Below, piece by piece: positions 31,828 to 43,872 of a stretch of 64,000 bases of DNA. The DNA is taken from NCBI GenBank assembly GCA_963930645.1, contig OZ005659.1, positions 166,505,034 through 166,569,033 on the forward strand, read 5' to 3'. The number at the start of each line of letters is the position of its first letter. The stretch's first letter is position 1. Below the pieces are notes generated by a model, which was not told the origin of the DNA, did no database searches, and worked only from the letters and a program-made list of their open reading frames with translations. The position numbers and the translations under genes were made by a program. Source of the stretch: Salticus scenicus. Lineage: Eukaryota > Arthropoda > Arachnida > Araneae > Salticidae.

Positions 31828-32715
31828 TTACATTTGAAAAGAACCATATTTAGTCATACAAAGTTCTAATTTGAAAATTTCTGTTAATGTCCAACCTGAT
31901 CCTTGTTCACTAAATTCATCAAAACACTTTTTCATCTTGTTAAAAGCGTTTTCAAGATCATTATTCAAATCATTTATTAAAAGAGTTGTTATACTTTTTG
32001 ACCTAAAATTTTGTGTAATAAAATCCTTCTCTCCATTTTCATAAATACAACTAAAAATAACTTCTACATTAATATACCATTTCAATGATCCTTGATCATT
32101 TAATTGAAAGTTTAATTCGTTTAAAATGTCAGTTCTTAAATTATTAAAAAATGACGTTAAATTCAAACCTTTGTTTTTATTATCAAATGTGGTTATTGTA
32201 AATGTATTAAGAGCATTTTTTCTTTTAAAATGCATAATTTTCTCCTTAAGAAAATCTCGGTCAGAATTTGATATTCCCTTTAATGTTGCTTGCGATAAGG
32301 GTTTTCGATGATTTTCTCTAACATGCTCTAAAAGTTTATATTTCTGTCTAAATGTTTCTGCACATTGATCACAGGAATGCGCTGGTAAAGGTTTTCCATG
32401 ATTTTTTCTAATATGCATCAGCAACTGATACTTGCGATTAAAGGATTCATCACATTGCCCACATCTATGTTCAATAGAAGTCTTTTCATGAATTTTTAAA
32501 TGTCTCTTTAACTCATCTGACCTGGTAAATGCTTTCTGGCATACATTGCAAATAAAAGATTTTTCGTTGAGATGAATTTTCATGTGACGAAGCAAATCCC
32601 ATTTTCGTTTAAATACCATACTGCAAGAAACACAGCTAAAAGTTTTTGGTACTTTCTTAGTATCCAAGCTTGATGACACCTCATTTGAAATAGGCATTTT
32701 TGCAGATAAATCCAT
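31828..32715 (-). CDS. C2H2 zinc-finger protein 1, right arm
   Basis: The 295-aa mirror copy of 25,900-26,787 has the same four fingers. The only protein difference I see is Glu for Lys at residue 12, N-terminal to the first finger, caused by one base at 32,682. The fingers and the C-terminal region are unchanged, so DNA-binding specificity should be the same. Confidence 0.88.
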   Translation of the reverse strand: MDLSAKMPISNEVSSSLDTKKVPKTFSCVSCSMVFKRKWDLLRHMKIHLNEKSFICNVCQKAFTRSDELKRHLKIHEKTSIEHRCGQCDESFNRKYQLLMHIRKNHGKPLPAHSCDQCAETFRQKYKLLEHVRENHRKPLSQATLKGISNSDRDFLKEKIMHFKRKNALNTFTITTFDNKNKGLNLTSFFNNLRTDILNELNFQLNDQGSLKWYINVEVIFSCIYENGEKDFITQNFRSKSITTLLINDLNNDLENAFNKMKKCFDEFSEQGSGWTLTEIFKLELCMTKYGSFQM

Positions 32716-32797
32716 CTCTCTCACTAAAAAGTAAAGTGTTATAAAAAAATACAAGTTGATAAATTAAACGTGCGCACTCTTCAAAAATACAGCAGCA

Positions 32798-32830
32798 ACT
32801 GACAAAATTTTCTTTGCGAATGCATTTATA
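32798..32830 (-). promoter_or_regulatory. Core promoter of zinc-finger gene 1 (right)
   Basis: Mirror of 25,785-25,817: initiator complement ACTGA at 32,798-32,802 and TATA complement TTTATA at 32,825-32,830. Confidence 0.8.
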
Positions 32831-33079
32831 CTGCAGGTTTACCATCAAATTTGTAATTATTGGCGAAATCACGCCAAATATAAGCTAAATTCATACACCA
32901 GGAAAAGCAGCCAAATTCTTTAGAACCCCTATTAATCACACCAAATATATATCATTTTAATACCCAAACTTTTTAATGTAATCTAGTTTATCAACATGTT
33001 AAAACAAATAATTTGTGCATCACAGATTTTAAAGCTTGTAGGCTATTCGTTTGAAGTTTTTCATGGTTTTTTCCGAAAC

Positions 33080-34060
33080 TTGTATACTTAAATCACTTAA
33101 TTTTACAATTATTAAAAATCCATGCTTCTGGTTGGTTCATGGTACTCCTAAATTATTTGAATATGATCAACACTTAATTCCACAAATCACTTAATTTTAT
33201 AATCATTAAAAATCCATGTGGTTGAAAAAACACCAAAATTATTTGTACACAATCAACACTTAATTCCACAAAGTGCTTAATTTTATAATACTATTCATTA
33301 AAAATCCCTGGTTTTGATTGGTTCATGGAACCTCAAAAATATCTGTATATAAAAAACACTTAATTTTATAATACTATTCATTAAAATTCCATGCTTCTGA
33401 TTGGACGAAAAAAATCACGTGACCCCAAAAAGCCATCATGTTCAATACTAGTGCACCTATTTCTATCTTAAATAGAGTGTATTCCTGTGGTTAAATTTTT
33501 TGAAAACTACTATCCCGTGAGAATATTTTGTTTCGCATCACAAAAAGTGCTATATACGCGCATAAAATATAACTATTAAACCTTAATGTATTTCAACATT
33601 TTTGCATCATTTATAAGTATCGTTCCTCTAATAAGCTACATAACATCGCAAAAGTACTATATATGCACATAAAATATAACTGTGCAACTATTAAACCTTA
33701 ATGTACTTCGACATTTTTGCATCATTTATAAGTATTGTTTATCATAAAATATAACTATTAAACCATAATGTGCATCAACATTTTTGCATCATTTATAACT
33801 ATTGGATATCTAATAAGCTACATTACATCACAAAAGTACTAAATATGCACATAAAATATAACTAAGTAAGTAAGAAATCTTAATGTATTTCAACATTTTT
33901 GCATCATTTATAACTATTGCATATCTAATAAGCTACATTACATCACAAAAGTACTAAATATGCACATAAAATATAACTAAGTAAGTAATAAACCTTAATT
34001 ATTTCAAAATTTTGCAATATTTATAACTATTGTTCCTCTAATAAGCTACATCCTAATTTC
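33080..34060. repeat. Tandem arrays upstream of the right zinc-finger gene 1
   Basis: Mirror of 24,555-25,535. The AAGCATGG/AAAATTAAGTG array lies at about 33,080-33,420 and the GTAGCTTATTAGA array at about 33,535-34,060. Unit number is conserved between the arms. Confidence 0.75.
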
Positions 34061-34129
34061 ACTCAATATAATTAAGTTTGTAATATTAAATCTTAATCAA
34101 TTTCGCAATGTACATATGCTTAACTTTAA

Positions 34130-35616
34130 AATTTCCGTTTTAATCTATTAAGATTAAAACATAAATAATTAAATTTTTCTATGTGTGCGTGCATAAACTT
34201 AAATTACATTTATAATGCGAAATATTTTTTTTTTTTTTCAATCACATTTTAAAATATTACATAACTAAAATACTAAAGGATGCATAAATATACAAATACA
34301 TAAATATAAGATTAATAAGTGCATGGTTTGATTTTAGCTTATGATAAGTTAAATAAAATCTACTATAACTCTGTTGCGTGGTAAAATGGTATTGGTTGAT
34401 AGAAGTTAATTTATAAAATAAAGTTCTTAAATTAATATTATTAAATAAATATATCAATGAAAAAATACTTCTAGATAGGTCATTTTTTTTCAAGAAGCAT
34501 ATTTTTAATGAATTAAATAAATGGTAACTCTGTAGTATAGTATTTTCATTTTAAGGTGAATAATTCAAAAAGTTTTTTAACTAGTTTAGTAGAACTATAA
34601 AAGATAATCAAACAAAATGAGTTTATCGTAGTATTACGTAGTATCAACATGGTCGATAAGAAATAAGCTTATCACTCATTTGTTTCTTTGGAAGTGTAGA
34701 AAAGAAGCATATTTTTTAATGAATTAAATAAATGGTAACTCTGTAGTATAGTATTTTCACTTTAAGGTGCATATTTTTAAACAAAAACTACTTATCTAAC
34801 AATTAAGTACATAAAAATATCTTCTTACATAATTTCTAATACAACTCATTATCTATTTAAAAGTATATAATCAAGATCTCATGTTTAAACATTTCCTGTA
34901 ATGCAAAGATAAACACAAGTCTTAATCACTATTTCTACATATATCCGAAAATACACACTTACCACATTATTTAAATTGTCCTTCGCAAAATTTCTAAGAC
35001 AACTCATTTAGAAGAATCTCTATTAATTTGAAATATAACTATTTTATTATAAAATGGAAGTTCAAAAAAAATTATTTCCGTTTTAATCTATTAAGATTAA
35101 AAAATAAATAATTAAATTTTTCTATGTGTGTGCGTGCATAAACTTAAATTACATTTATAATGCAAAAAATTTTAAAATATTACATAACTAAAATACTTAA
35201 GGATGCATAAATATACAAAATATGCAAATACATGAATATAAGATTAATAAGTACATGGTTTGATTTTAGCTTGTGACAAGTTAAATAAAATGTACTATAA
35301 CTCTGTTGCGTGGTAAAATGTTATTGGTTGCACAAAATCTTAATTAATTTTTCTAATCCTTTATCACTATTTCTGTCTGAATATATTTTTTCTAACTCTC
35401 TACTTCAATATTATTATTATTATTATTATTATTATTTTTTTTTTTTTTTCCAAGTTTAAAATTAATTTTAAAATTGATAATTAATGTAAATTCATATCTC
35501 TATGAGCACTAAAATATACAAAATCTTAGTTAATTTTTCTAATCCTTTATTACTAAATGAAATAAATACCTCTATTTCTGCCTGAATATATTTTTTCTAA
35601 CTCTCTACTTCAATAA
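34130..35616. repeat. Direct duplications in the right arm
   Basis: Mirror of 22,999-24,485, including the roughly 265-bp duplicated block and an (ATT)n tract near 35,404-35,436. Confidence 0.75.
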
Positions 35617-36283
35617 TATTAATTTTTTTTTTTTTCTCTGTTTCAATAAATAATCGCCAGATGGCAGCACATATGGTAATATTTCAGATGAGAGAAAATT
35701 TCCTTAACTTGTAATCATTTTATTAAATTTTGTACGCATTTAAATTATACCACAATTTTTCCTTAAAAAATATTAGTGAAAACCATTCGCGAAAAATCAT
35801 ATATTTTACATAATTAAAAATACTGTCTAAATATGTTCACGCAGATTAAAAAATCTGTTTGAACATACATAAGAAATTCTCTTTTGAGAATTTCACAGAA
35901 AAAAAAAGTAACTCTTTAGCAGAGTTCTAAAGATTAAATAAAAAAGAAATTTAATATATGTTCACATAGAAAAAAAAAAAAAAAAAAAAATGTTTGAACA
36001 TATAACAGTAGAAAAATTACATATTTCCACTTATCAAACACCCTTGAACGAAAATTTTTAATCACTCAAACATAAGAAAAAATTTCTTAATATTTTATCC
36101 CAAATTATCATTAAAATAATAATTATGCACATAAAATCTACGAAAACAATTAAAATATTAATTATGCACTAAAAATCCTCACTAATATTAATACATTCAT
36201 TTCTTAAATTGAAAAATAACTTACATTTAAAATAAATTTCATCGCAAAACGATACACTAAGTAATTAAAATTTACGCTATCAA

Positions 36284-36356
36284 CACATGATGGTCGAGTG
36301 GATAGCGCGGCGGGCTCGCAACCCGCAGATAGCAGGTTCGATCCTAAGTGACGGCA
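36284..36356 (+). tRNA. tRNA-like sequence, right arm
   Basis: Mirror of 22,259-22,331. A box at 36,291-36,301, anticodon-loop CGC at 36,317-36,319 and B box at 36,335-36,344. The acceptor and T stems do not pair properly, so a functional tRNA is unlikely, but the internal Pol III promoter looks usable. Confidence 0.5.
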
Positions 36357-36945
36357 AAGCATCATTTTTGAAAATAAAGGAGTTCAATGCTTCCTCAATA
36401 GATGTCAGCACCACAGAAAAATAAGTTTGAGAAAAATCGGTAATTAAAGTTCTCTTAAAATAATATTCATTATCATTCAAGATAAGATCTTAATTCTAAC
36501 CCTCCTTATCTTTCATGTCGGCATGCGTCACCGGATGTTGATAAGATAATGGTGCGGCAGCAGCACGGCTCGCCCGTACCGCGGTGCCGCTGTTGCAGAA
36601 CGAACAATATTACACTACTCACGTTACATATAATAGCAATACTGAAATCAGATAATGCTATTCACTGTTCATATTTTAAAAAGATAAATTACTTTTAGCC
36701 CTAAATCTTAAATTTAAAATGTATCCTTATTGATATTAATTGTAATATATTTGCATATTTGAAAATACTTCTTGCATTCTGAAAAATTTCATTTTTTGAG
36801 TTGTTTTCTTTTGACAAAGTGTACCAACATGTTGTGAATATGAATTACTAACAATAAGCCTTAAAAAGCAAAAACTAGATAATTTAATAAAATTTTCTAT
36901 AACAATTTAGAGAAATTGAAGATTTTTTTTTTTTTTTCTTTTTTG

Positions 36946-37065
36946 AACACCAACTATGTGAAGAATGGCAGAGGTCAGAAATTGCACACAGGCATTCCTC
37001 TTATCGTGTTTATGTTCTACTCAGGTTCGATGCCAGACTCTGGCATTTTTCATATAGTTGGTATT
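36946..37065. mobile_element. 120-bp palindromic MITE
   Basis: The inverted ends are AACACCAACTATGTGAAGAA and the complement of AATACCAACTATATGAAAAA, with GGCAGAG/CTCTGGC inside. It is flanked by T- and A-rich tracts. No target duplication was resolved. Confidence 0.6.
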
Positions 37066-37153
37066 AAAAAAAAAAAAAAAAAAAATCAACCCTACACTCC
37101 AATTTCTTTGAATGAATATTCAGGGTTCCTGAATTATATTTCTAAATCTGGTA

Positions 37154-37345
37154 CAACTATAGTATTTCCCCACAGCTGAATTTGGCGATTTTTCTATGGT
37201 GCTGATTTGAACGATAACGATGTCGTTCTGGGCTGTTTGCGATATAATACGGCAGACTGCATGCTATTTATTTTGGTTTTATGATTTTTAGATTTATGAT
37301 TTATTCATAATCGGCAAATTCAGCTGTGGGGAGATACTATAGTTG
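37154..37345. mobile_element. 192-bp MITE with 35-bp inverted ends
   Basis: The ends are CAACTATAGTATTTCCCCAC and the complement of CAACTATAGTATCTCCCCAC, continuing into AGCTGAATTTG. The interior includes ATAACGATGTCGTT. No target duplication is evident. Confidence 0.7.
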
Positions 37346-38143
37346 TTCCCTAAATCTCTATAAACTTTAATTTTCATCCAAGTATTCGCAGATAAAAATT
37401 ATGAAACAACTAAAAATATTATGAATCCTTATTTTGTATATTTGGATTTTACGTAACTCTTCAATGGTTGAATTTAAATTTAAAATATTTAAAATTTTGT
37501 CAGAATTCACTTCATAGATGCATTCTCAGCATTAGTATTGCACAATGATTTACCCCATACCCCCTTTTAACATTGTATATATGGCATAGCCATCTCTTTT
37601 TCTATTGCTGAAAAAAGTTCCACAGATTTGTGTTTCTTAAAATTACAAGTGTGGATGTTGGTTAAAAGTATCAGTGAACTAAATAAACAGTAACATAAAA
37701 CAAAACGGGGGTGGTAACCAAGTTAAGGAAAAGAAAATAATAACTAAAACGCTAAAATACCGTTTGTACATTTTAGCTAATATGCCTAAGAAACTTTGCC
37801 ATGTAAAACCCTATATACATATATATATATCAAATAAAACACAAACACTTCATTAAAAAATTATTTATTTAATGAATTTGAATTATTCACAAAAATGTAA
37901 AAATATATACAAGGAAAAAAAAAAAATCTTTTGTATATGTGCATTAGAAACATGCATAAAAGAAATAATTCAGTAAATTATTTAGTTTTCTTCAATATTA
38001 TGCACATTTGACCATTGCAATTCAATTCACATTTAAAATTTTAATATAAGACAATATAGTTAAACAAACTTATAATTTTACTAATAGAAATATATTTAAA
38101 ATTTATTATTTTTAAACTAAATTCAGAAAAGCAAAGGCAGGTT

Positions 38144-38177
<34 letters not shown>

Positions 38178-38187
38178 CTTTCTGTAT

Positions 38188-38224
<37 letters not shown>

Positions 38225-38635
38225 AATATATTATTAAAAATATTAAGTTTTCACAATGATATGTTGCTAATTTTTTTCCCATCACTTTTTTTTTTCATTA
38301 AATAAATCTATAACGTATCTTAAAAATAACTATATCACATTCAACTTTGTTTTGATCGTAAAATTTCCATAATTTATGGGAAAAATTACTTTGGAATGTA
38401 TTACTCAAACATGGTTAATACTAACATAGCTTAAGAGTTTCCGTGGAAATTTTATGATTTTGGTATTCATACATATTCAGTATTATTAAATATTCTAATT
38501 TTTTACTGTTCATAAAGAAAAAGATAAAGATTTAATCCAAGTTTACATTTTACTATATATATATTTAAATTTTAGGTACTTGCATATTTAACTTGATGCC
38601 ATTGTTGAGATACTTATATAAAAAAACAATGTGGT
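37346..38635. other. AT-rich intergenic DNA
   Basis: Two long T tracts flank TATCTTTCTGTATCAGA at about 38,144-38,220. Nothing else recognised. It lies downstream of the transposase-like gene, so it may include that gene's 3' UTR. Confidence 0.5.
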
Positions 38636-41338
38636 TTACAGGATCAATTCTTCAGCATTTATAAATAAATTTACACAAATATAATACGATACACATAAAA
38701 TATACATTCTATATTCAACATTTTTTGTTATTAATTTTTTTTGTAGGGATTTCAAATCTGTAACATTAGATGACAATTTTTTGTTGCATTCACGAAGGTG
38801 CATTTTTATGAATAGCTTTGCTGCTATAGAAACAAGTTTTGATTTTACACTGCTAGCGTGATTTAGACAGTTAATGAAATTTGAAAGGTGATTTTGTGAA
38901 AACAAATTCTGCAGATTTTGACTGATATTTAAACCTGATAAATTATTTTTTAGTGTAGTCTCAGAAATTGCCATATTACATACAATATTTAAGCATTTTT
39001 TCAGATGGGTATTTCAAACCAAATTCCCCACTGTTGTCATATTCTTTAAAATGTAAGTACATAGTATGTGGTAACATTTGTTTGGATGTGTCTAGTAAAA
39101 CATTTTCACAAATCTTACAATTATTAGTAAGAACCCTACGAGCGAGATAACCAGATATATAGGCACATGTGTTTTTTTCAGCAAATTCCAAAGTATCGAT
39201 ATAGGTTGTATTAAAGTCTTCTTCATCAGAATCTATTACAGGTTCACTTGAACAGCTCAGTGTCATATCTTCAATTTCTTCGACATTTTGAGAGCCTGCG
39301 GACAATAAATAAAACATAAATTTATCGTTGTCAGGCTGACAATTTGCATACTTATTTGAGCTAGTGCAAGTATTTACAGATGCTAATTTATATGCTGATT
39401 TGAACTCGTAAGCTGTGGTGTTTGTTCTATTTTCTCCACTTCCTCTTACACGGCTGAAAAAATTTTCTATGCAAACTTGATTGCATTGACCAGGCATGAA
39501 ATACTGAAGGTGTGATAGTAGTTCTTCAGACAATTGTATTAATGCCATTAATGTCAATGTCCAGCCTGGTTTACAACGTGGTTGGTTTTTTAATGACACA
39601 GAGTCGACAGGGTCTGCAGGTATGTTTTGTACAAATTGCCATGATTGAAGAAAGTTTAGCATATCTTTCCAGAAATAAATATGTTGTGAATCTTCAGTAA
39701 CGGCACAGTGAAACATTTTTCCTCTATAAGGTTTTTGCCTGGTTCCATTAGTGGAATCGAATAAATCATTGATTTTCTTTATAAGTTCCACTGTTGGTTT
39801 TGCAGATGCATCAATCAAGTTGCCCATTAAACACAAATTCATCCCAGCAGACACTGAATTGCTGAACAATTGTGCCGCTAAATTTACTTTCATAGAATTA
39901 AGTCCGCTAGCATTTACATGCTTTTCCGTTAATTTCGGAGCAGATCTTGGAAATATTTTTGAGTCTACATTGTAAAATTGTTGAATGTATTTAAATGAAC
40001 ACAATCCTTTATTAGTTAACAGATTGTATTTCATTAAGTTTCTTCTTAAATTTTTCAAAAGATATATGCCATAAATTTTGTTGCCATTAAACTCAAAATA
40101 AGGCTTGTTAGATTCAATGTTTAGCATAGAGAAGAGTCCTGTATTATTTGTTCCTTGGTCATATATCAGAACTTTTACTAAAGCACCAATACTGTGAAGT
40201 GTCTGTATACAGCTAATAATTATATCTTTTAATTTTGCTGCAGGCATGCCACGTTTTGAGAATAAAAACCTAACGGTAACTTCCTTTGGCTGGTTAAACT
40301 TCGCAACATTAGTACTAATGCTTGGTTGGCAATATTATTTGATCGAATACCACTTCCAAATTCCTCAAACCCAACTATATTATCATTTTTTTGGTCATAC
40401 ACTAAAAAAGGTTTAATTGACATTTCATCAAACACAAGACCAAATATAACCGTTCCTGTTCACTTTTTCCACATAATACTTTTCTTAAAGCATCCAAGAC
40501 ATCTTTATTAATTCCTGATATAGTTAAACATGATGAAATGAAACGTGTCAGAGTCTGAGGCGATGGCAGTTGAAGAAAACTTCGGAGTACTTTATATGCA
40601 GACCGGCTTTTGCAAAAAATCTGATAAGCATTAATTTTATCATACTGTGTATATCGCTTAGCCTTACTCTTTTGAGTACTCAATTTCACCTGATGAGCAA
40701 TGAAATTTGATAATTTCTCATTAACACCCCGATTTTCAAGGGTTTTTTTTAAAGACAATTTGCTAGCATTTTCAATTTTTCGTCTGTAATTAGAGAATCT
40801 TGATTTCAATTTCCTCAGGCGGTCTTTGTGATGTTTCAATTTTAAAGCCAATTTCGCTTTTCTAGGTGTATATTTTTTTCGGGATGTGCTGTATTCACTT
40901 CGAGATTGAAGAGAAATTTGATGAATATTTGCTTCATCTTCAACAGAAGTCACATGTGATGAAGTTAATGAGTTATTAAGTGCTGAACTCAAAGTTGAAA
41001 CATTTTCCGGAGTATGAATAGAACTTTCTAGAAGTATCATTGAATTAGGCGATGCATTTTTTGAAGAACCCGGTGCTTGTAAAAGATTAGTAAGCAAGAA
41101 AGGAGATGTTTCAGTTGTGTCTGTAGGTGCTTTAGTCGGAGGATTATCTCTTTTATTGAGTGACCGTGGGTCAACAGCATCTGGAATTGCATTGTGTACC
41201 AGCCTGTTTTTCAAATTAATATTCATGAAGCACCAGTCATGAAAATGCTCAGAACAAATCCTGAAACTGGAATTCAATTTTTCTGGGACATAGGCTTGTA
41301 ACTTGCTGTTTTTACATGCATCAACCCAAGCTTGAAAT
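38636..41338 (-). pseudogene. THAP/P-element-type transposase, main exon, frameshifted
   Basis: The main exon starts at the acceptor TTTTTTTACAG before 41,338. Its order is: THAP second half (QAWVDAC, CSEH with the C-x2-H ligands, HF); a basic coiled-coil-like stretch (KLALKLKHHKDRLRKLKSRF); a helix-turn-helix region (QLPSPQTLTRFISS); the RNase H-like core with D in FDEMSIKP and D in YDQGTNN; and E in VCIENFFSRVRGSG near the C-terminus. These match the catalytic acid positions of P-element and THAP9 transposases. Three frame changes occur: about 40,402-40,435, 40,245-40,262 and 38,974-38,980. The usual DxPH motif before the LLKNLR segment is absent (KIYGIYLLKNLRRN). Total length would be near 900 aa, THAP9-like. 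The frameshifts mean either a dead copy or indel errors. Confidence 0.85.
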
Positions 41339-41614
41339 CTGTAAAAAAAGAGAGGAAAAATTATTTTATTGAAATATGAAATTGGGGCAAAAATATTTGT
41401 TCATGTAAGTCATATTATAAAAAAAAAGTTTTACAAATAAATTTTAATATAATATGCGTATCCCTTAATCAGTGCGCACGGGTCTATGCTGCCGACGGCA
41501 GTGGGGACCCGGTGTAAGTTTTTACTCGATCAGAAAGTTTTTTTTTTTTTTTTTTTTTTTGAGCGATATGGAATTTCGAGAATTCATTCATTATAGAGAT
41601 TTATTTAAAAATAG

Positions 41615-41648
41615 TGACCCGCCAGCAGGCAAAGCTCACTAGTATCTA
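41615..41648 (+). mobile_element. Possible Helitron-like 3' terminus
   Basis: TTTAAAAATAGTGACCCGCC is followed by AGCAGGCAAAGCTCACTAGT and then A. It ends in CTAGT like a Helitron and shares its approach with the motifs at 4264 and 43,842, but the hairpin is weak here. Confidence 0.3.
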
Positions 41649-41889
41649 TTAAAATATGACTAGACAATACCTCATACAAAAAACTTGCAAAGAATTATTA
41701 TTATTGAGACAATTTTTAAGCCGAACATAGCCGAATATTTTTTTCAGAATCAAATAATGGTATTAAAAATTTGTATAAAAATAACTTTTAAAAAAGAAAA
41801 TAATACATTTTAGTTATGAAATGTACAAGAATTGTGCATATAGTGCATACTATACTATGTTTTTAGACAAAAATGAGTTCATTATTCGG

Positions 41890-43644
41890 CAGGGTTGGCA
41901 AACTGGGCCCAGCCCAGAAAAACTCACCCGGGTTTCTCTGGGTGGGCCCACCAACATAAACCCGCTGGGTTTTTGTTAAAAATTATTTATAATTCACAAA
42001 TCCCATCTACAAAGTATAGAAAACACCTTACCTTTTAAGAATAAACTCTTATTTTTATTTTCTAGAAAATAGTATTAAACATAAAAAGTAACTACAGTTA
42101 TAAATATAATAAAAGCAAGTTTATCTTCTATAGTTGGTTCAATTTTCCTTTTCCTGTAAAACTGAACGATATTTTTGTTTAACAGCGGACATAAATGTTG
42201 TCCAGAATCAATATTTAACTAATTAAATTGTTTAGTTTTAAAACTTTATAATTATTCTATTTTAAAATTAGTAGCAACATAATTATAAATCTAATAAAAT
42301 TTTCTTCTATAACCATTTCAACTATAAAAGAAAGAAAAAGAAGGAAAAGGATAAATCAGTGCAACTTATTTTTATAATTAAAACTAGCTGGCATAGGTGG
42401 ACTCTGCTACTGCTCAGTTTCCCATCATATATATGTTCTCATAAATTTCTAGTACAGGACATTCTCTTAACATGATTATCATGTTAAGAGAAATGAATTT
42501 GACCAAACGCTTGAAACAGTGACAGAATGAAATCCCCGCCTAATAGGCTATCCACCGTTCACTTCGATATATTTATCTTATTCTAATCTATTAATTTATT
42601 TTATTAGGGTCAATTTTGTAGTTTCGTTTTCATACTACTATTTCCAATGCAACAATCCTCAAAATGCATATTTATATGGGATACCGCCCATTTTGCTATG
42701 TTGATAAAATCTTAAATTACAAATAACTTGCAAAATTTTCCTAATAGAATATTTGTAGTCAATCATGTTCAAACAAGTATCATAAATGTTATTTTGAAGT
42801 TGTCTGATATATTTATGATCCTCAAAATGGACGTTTATGTTCAAATTTGCCCTATTCTGCCATATTAAGTAGATCGTAAATTCCAAATAATTTATGTATT
42901 TTTTAAATTGGAAAATTCATACTCTATGATATTCATGCCAATATCCTAAATAATATTTCAAAAGTGGTCTGACGTCTTTACGGTGAAAATATCCCTAAAA
43001 ATTTACGTTTATGTGAAATTTTGCCCTAATCTGCCATGTTAGGAAATTCGTAAATTTCCAATAACTTGCGAAATTTTTAAAGTAGTATGTTTCTAGTTAC
43101 TGATGTTCATTCCAACATCAAAACTCATATTTTAAAACTGGTCTCACATTTTTTCATTAAAAATTTTCCATTTAATGCACGTTTAATTGAAATTTTGCCA
43201 TATTCTCCCACATTAAGAAAAGCGTAAATTTTTAATAACTTACAAAGTTTTTTAAACCAAGGTCGAAAATTTCCCAATTAGCTAAGTTTCCCATACCTAT
43301 AGCATGAGGGGGAACTAAAAAATTTAAAGGATATGTATTGTACTTAAGAATTTAAATTATTTTATCAGTTATTGTCATTAAGAATATTTATTTTGAATAA
43401 GCACGTATTAGAATAAAATATAGCTTAATCTTACTATTTAACACTATTTTAATATTATAATCAAAACAATTTTTATTTCTGAGATAAATATTAGATTAAT
43501 TATTAATTTGTAGTTTAATATAATTAGGTGTATTGCAACTAATATGCTAAATAACATATCTAACATTACAATGCAAATGTATTCAAGCAAAAACCCACAA
43601 AAGCCCAGAAAAACCTGCAAAAACCCAGGCTTTTGCCAACCCTG
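41890..43644. mobile_element. hAT-type non-autonomous element in the intron
   Basis: The ends CAGGGTTGGCAAACTGGGCC and CAGGGTTGGCAAAAGCCTGG (complement strand) share 13 bp. The flanking octamers are TTATTCGG (41,882-41,889) and TTTTTCGG (43,645-43,652), matching at 7 of 8. The 1755-bp element has no transposase. The host sequence on both sides is rich in GCCGAA/TTCGGC words, so it appears to have landed inside an older repeat. Confidence 0.82.
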
Positions 43645-43841
43645 TTTTTCGGCGGCCGAATATTTGGTTATAATTTGGCCGATTAATTGGTATTCGGTTA
43701 TTCGGCCAAACCATTGTTCATTGCATCTCTAGTTTAGAGTGATTTCAATATATTTTTTAAGTTTTTATTTATAATGTGATGTAAAAAATAAATACTGATC
43801 CAATTCTTTTGAAAATTCATTTAAATATTCATTTAAATATA

Positions 43842-43872
43842 CTGACCAGCGAAGCGGGCGTAGCCTGCTAGT
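43842..43872 (+). mobile_element. Helitron-like 3' terminus
   Basis: After ATTTAAATATACTGACCAGC, the hairpin GCGGGC-GTA-GCCTGC is followed directly by TAGTT, so the end reads CTAGT|T. This is the best of three related motifs. No 5' end or Rep/helicase coding was found. Confidence 0.45.

Larger units (their letters stand above)
21991..36624. repeat. 14.6-kb near-perfect palindrome with four zinc-finger genes
   Basis: Left arm 21,991 to about 29,271 and right arm about 29,346 to 36,624 are reverse complements. Paired positions sum to 58,615 in the outer part and 58,617 near the centre, so only a net 2-bp length change separates them. Differences I could see are homopolymer lengths, a few substitutions (for example 25,933 A against the complement of C at 32,682; 24,131), and a GAAGTAGC/GAATTTAGC change near 25,730. 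Each arm holds a tRNA-like sequence, direct-repeat blocks and two C2H2 genes. The outer ends fade at CACGTTAGTAGTG and CACTACTCACGT, where homology stops abruptly. Confidence 0.95.

Noticed and set aside
36284..36356. Functional tRNA-Ala(CGC)
   Set aside because: Pol III boxes and the anticodon stem are good, but the T stem and acceptor stem do not pair.
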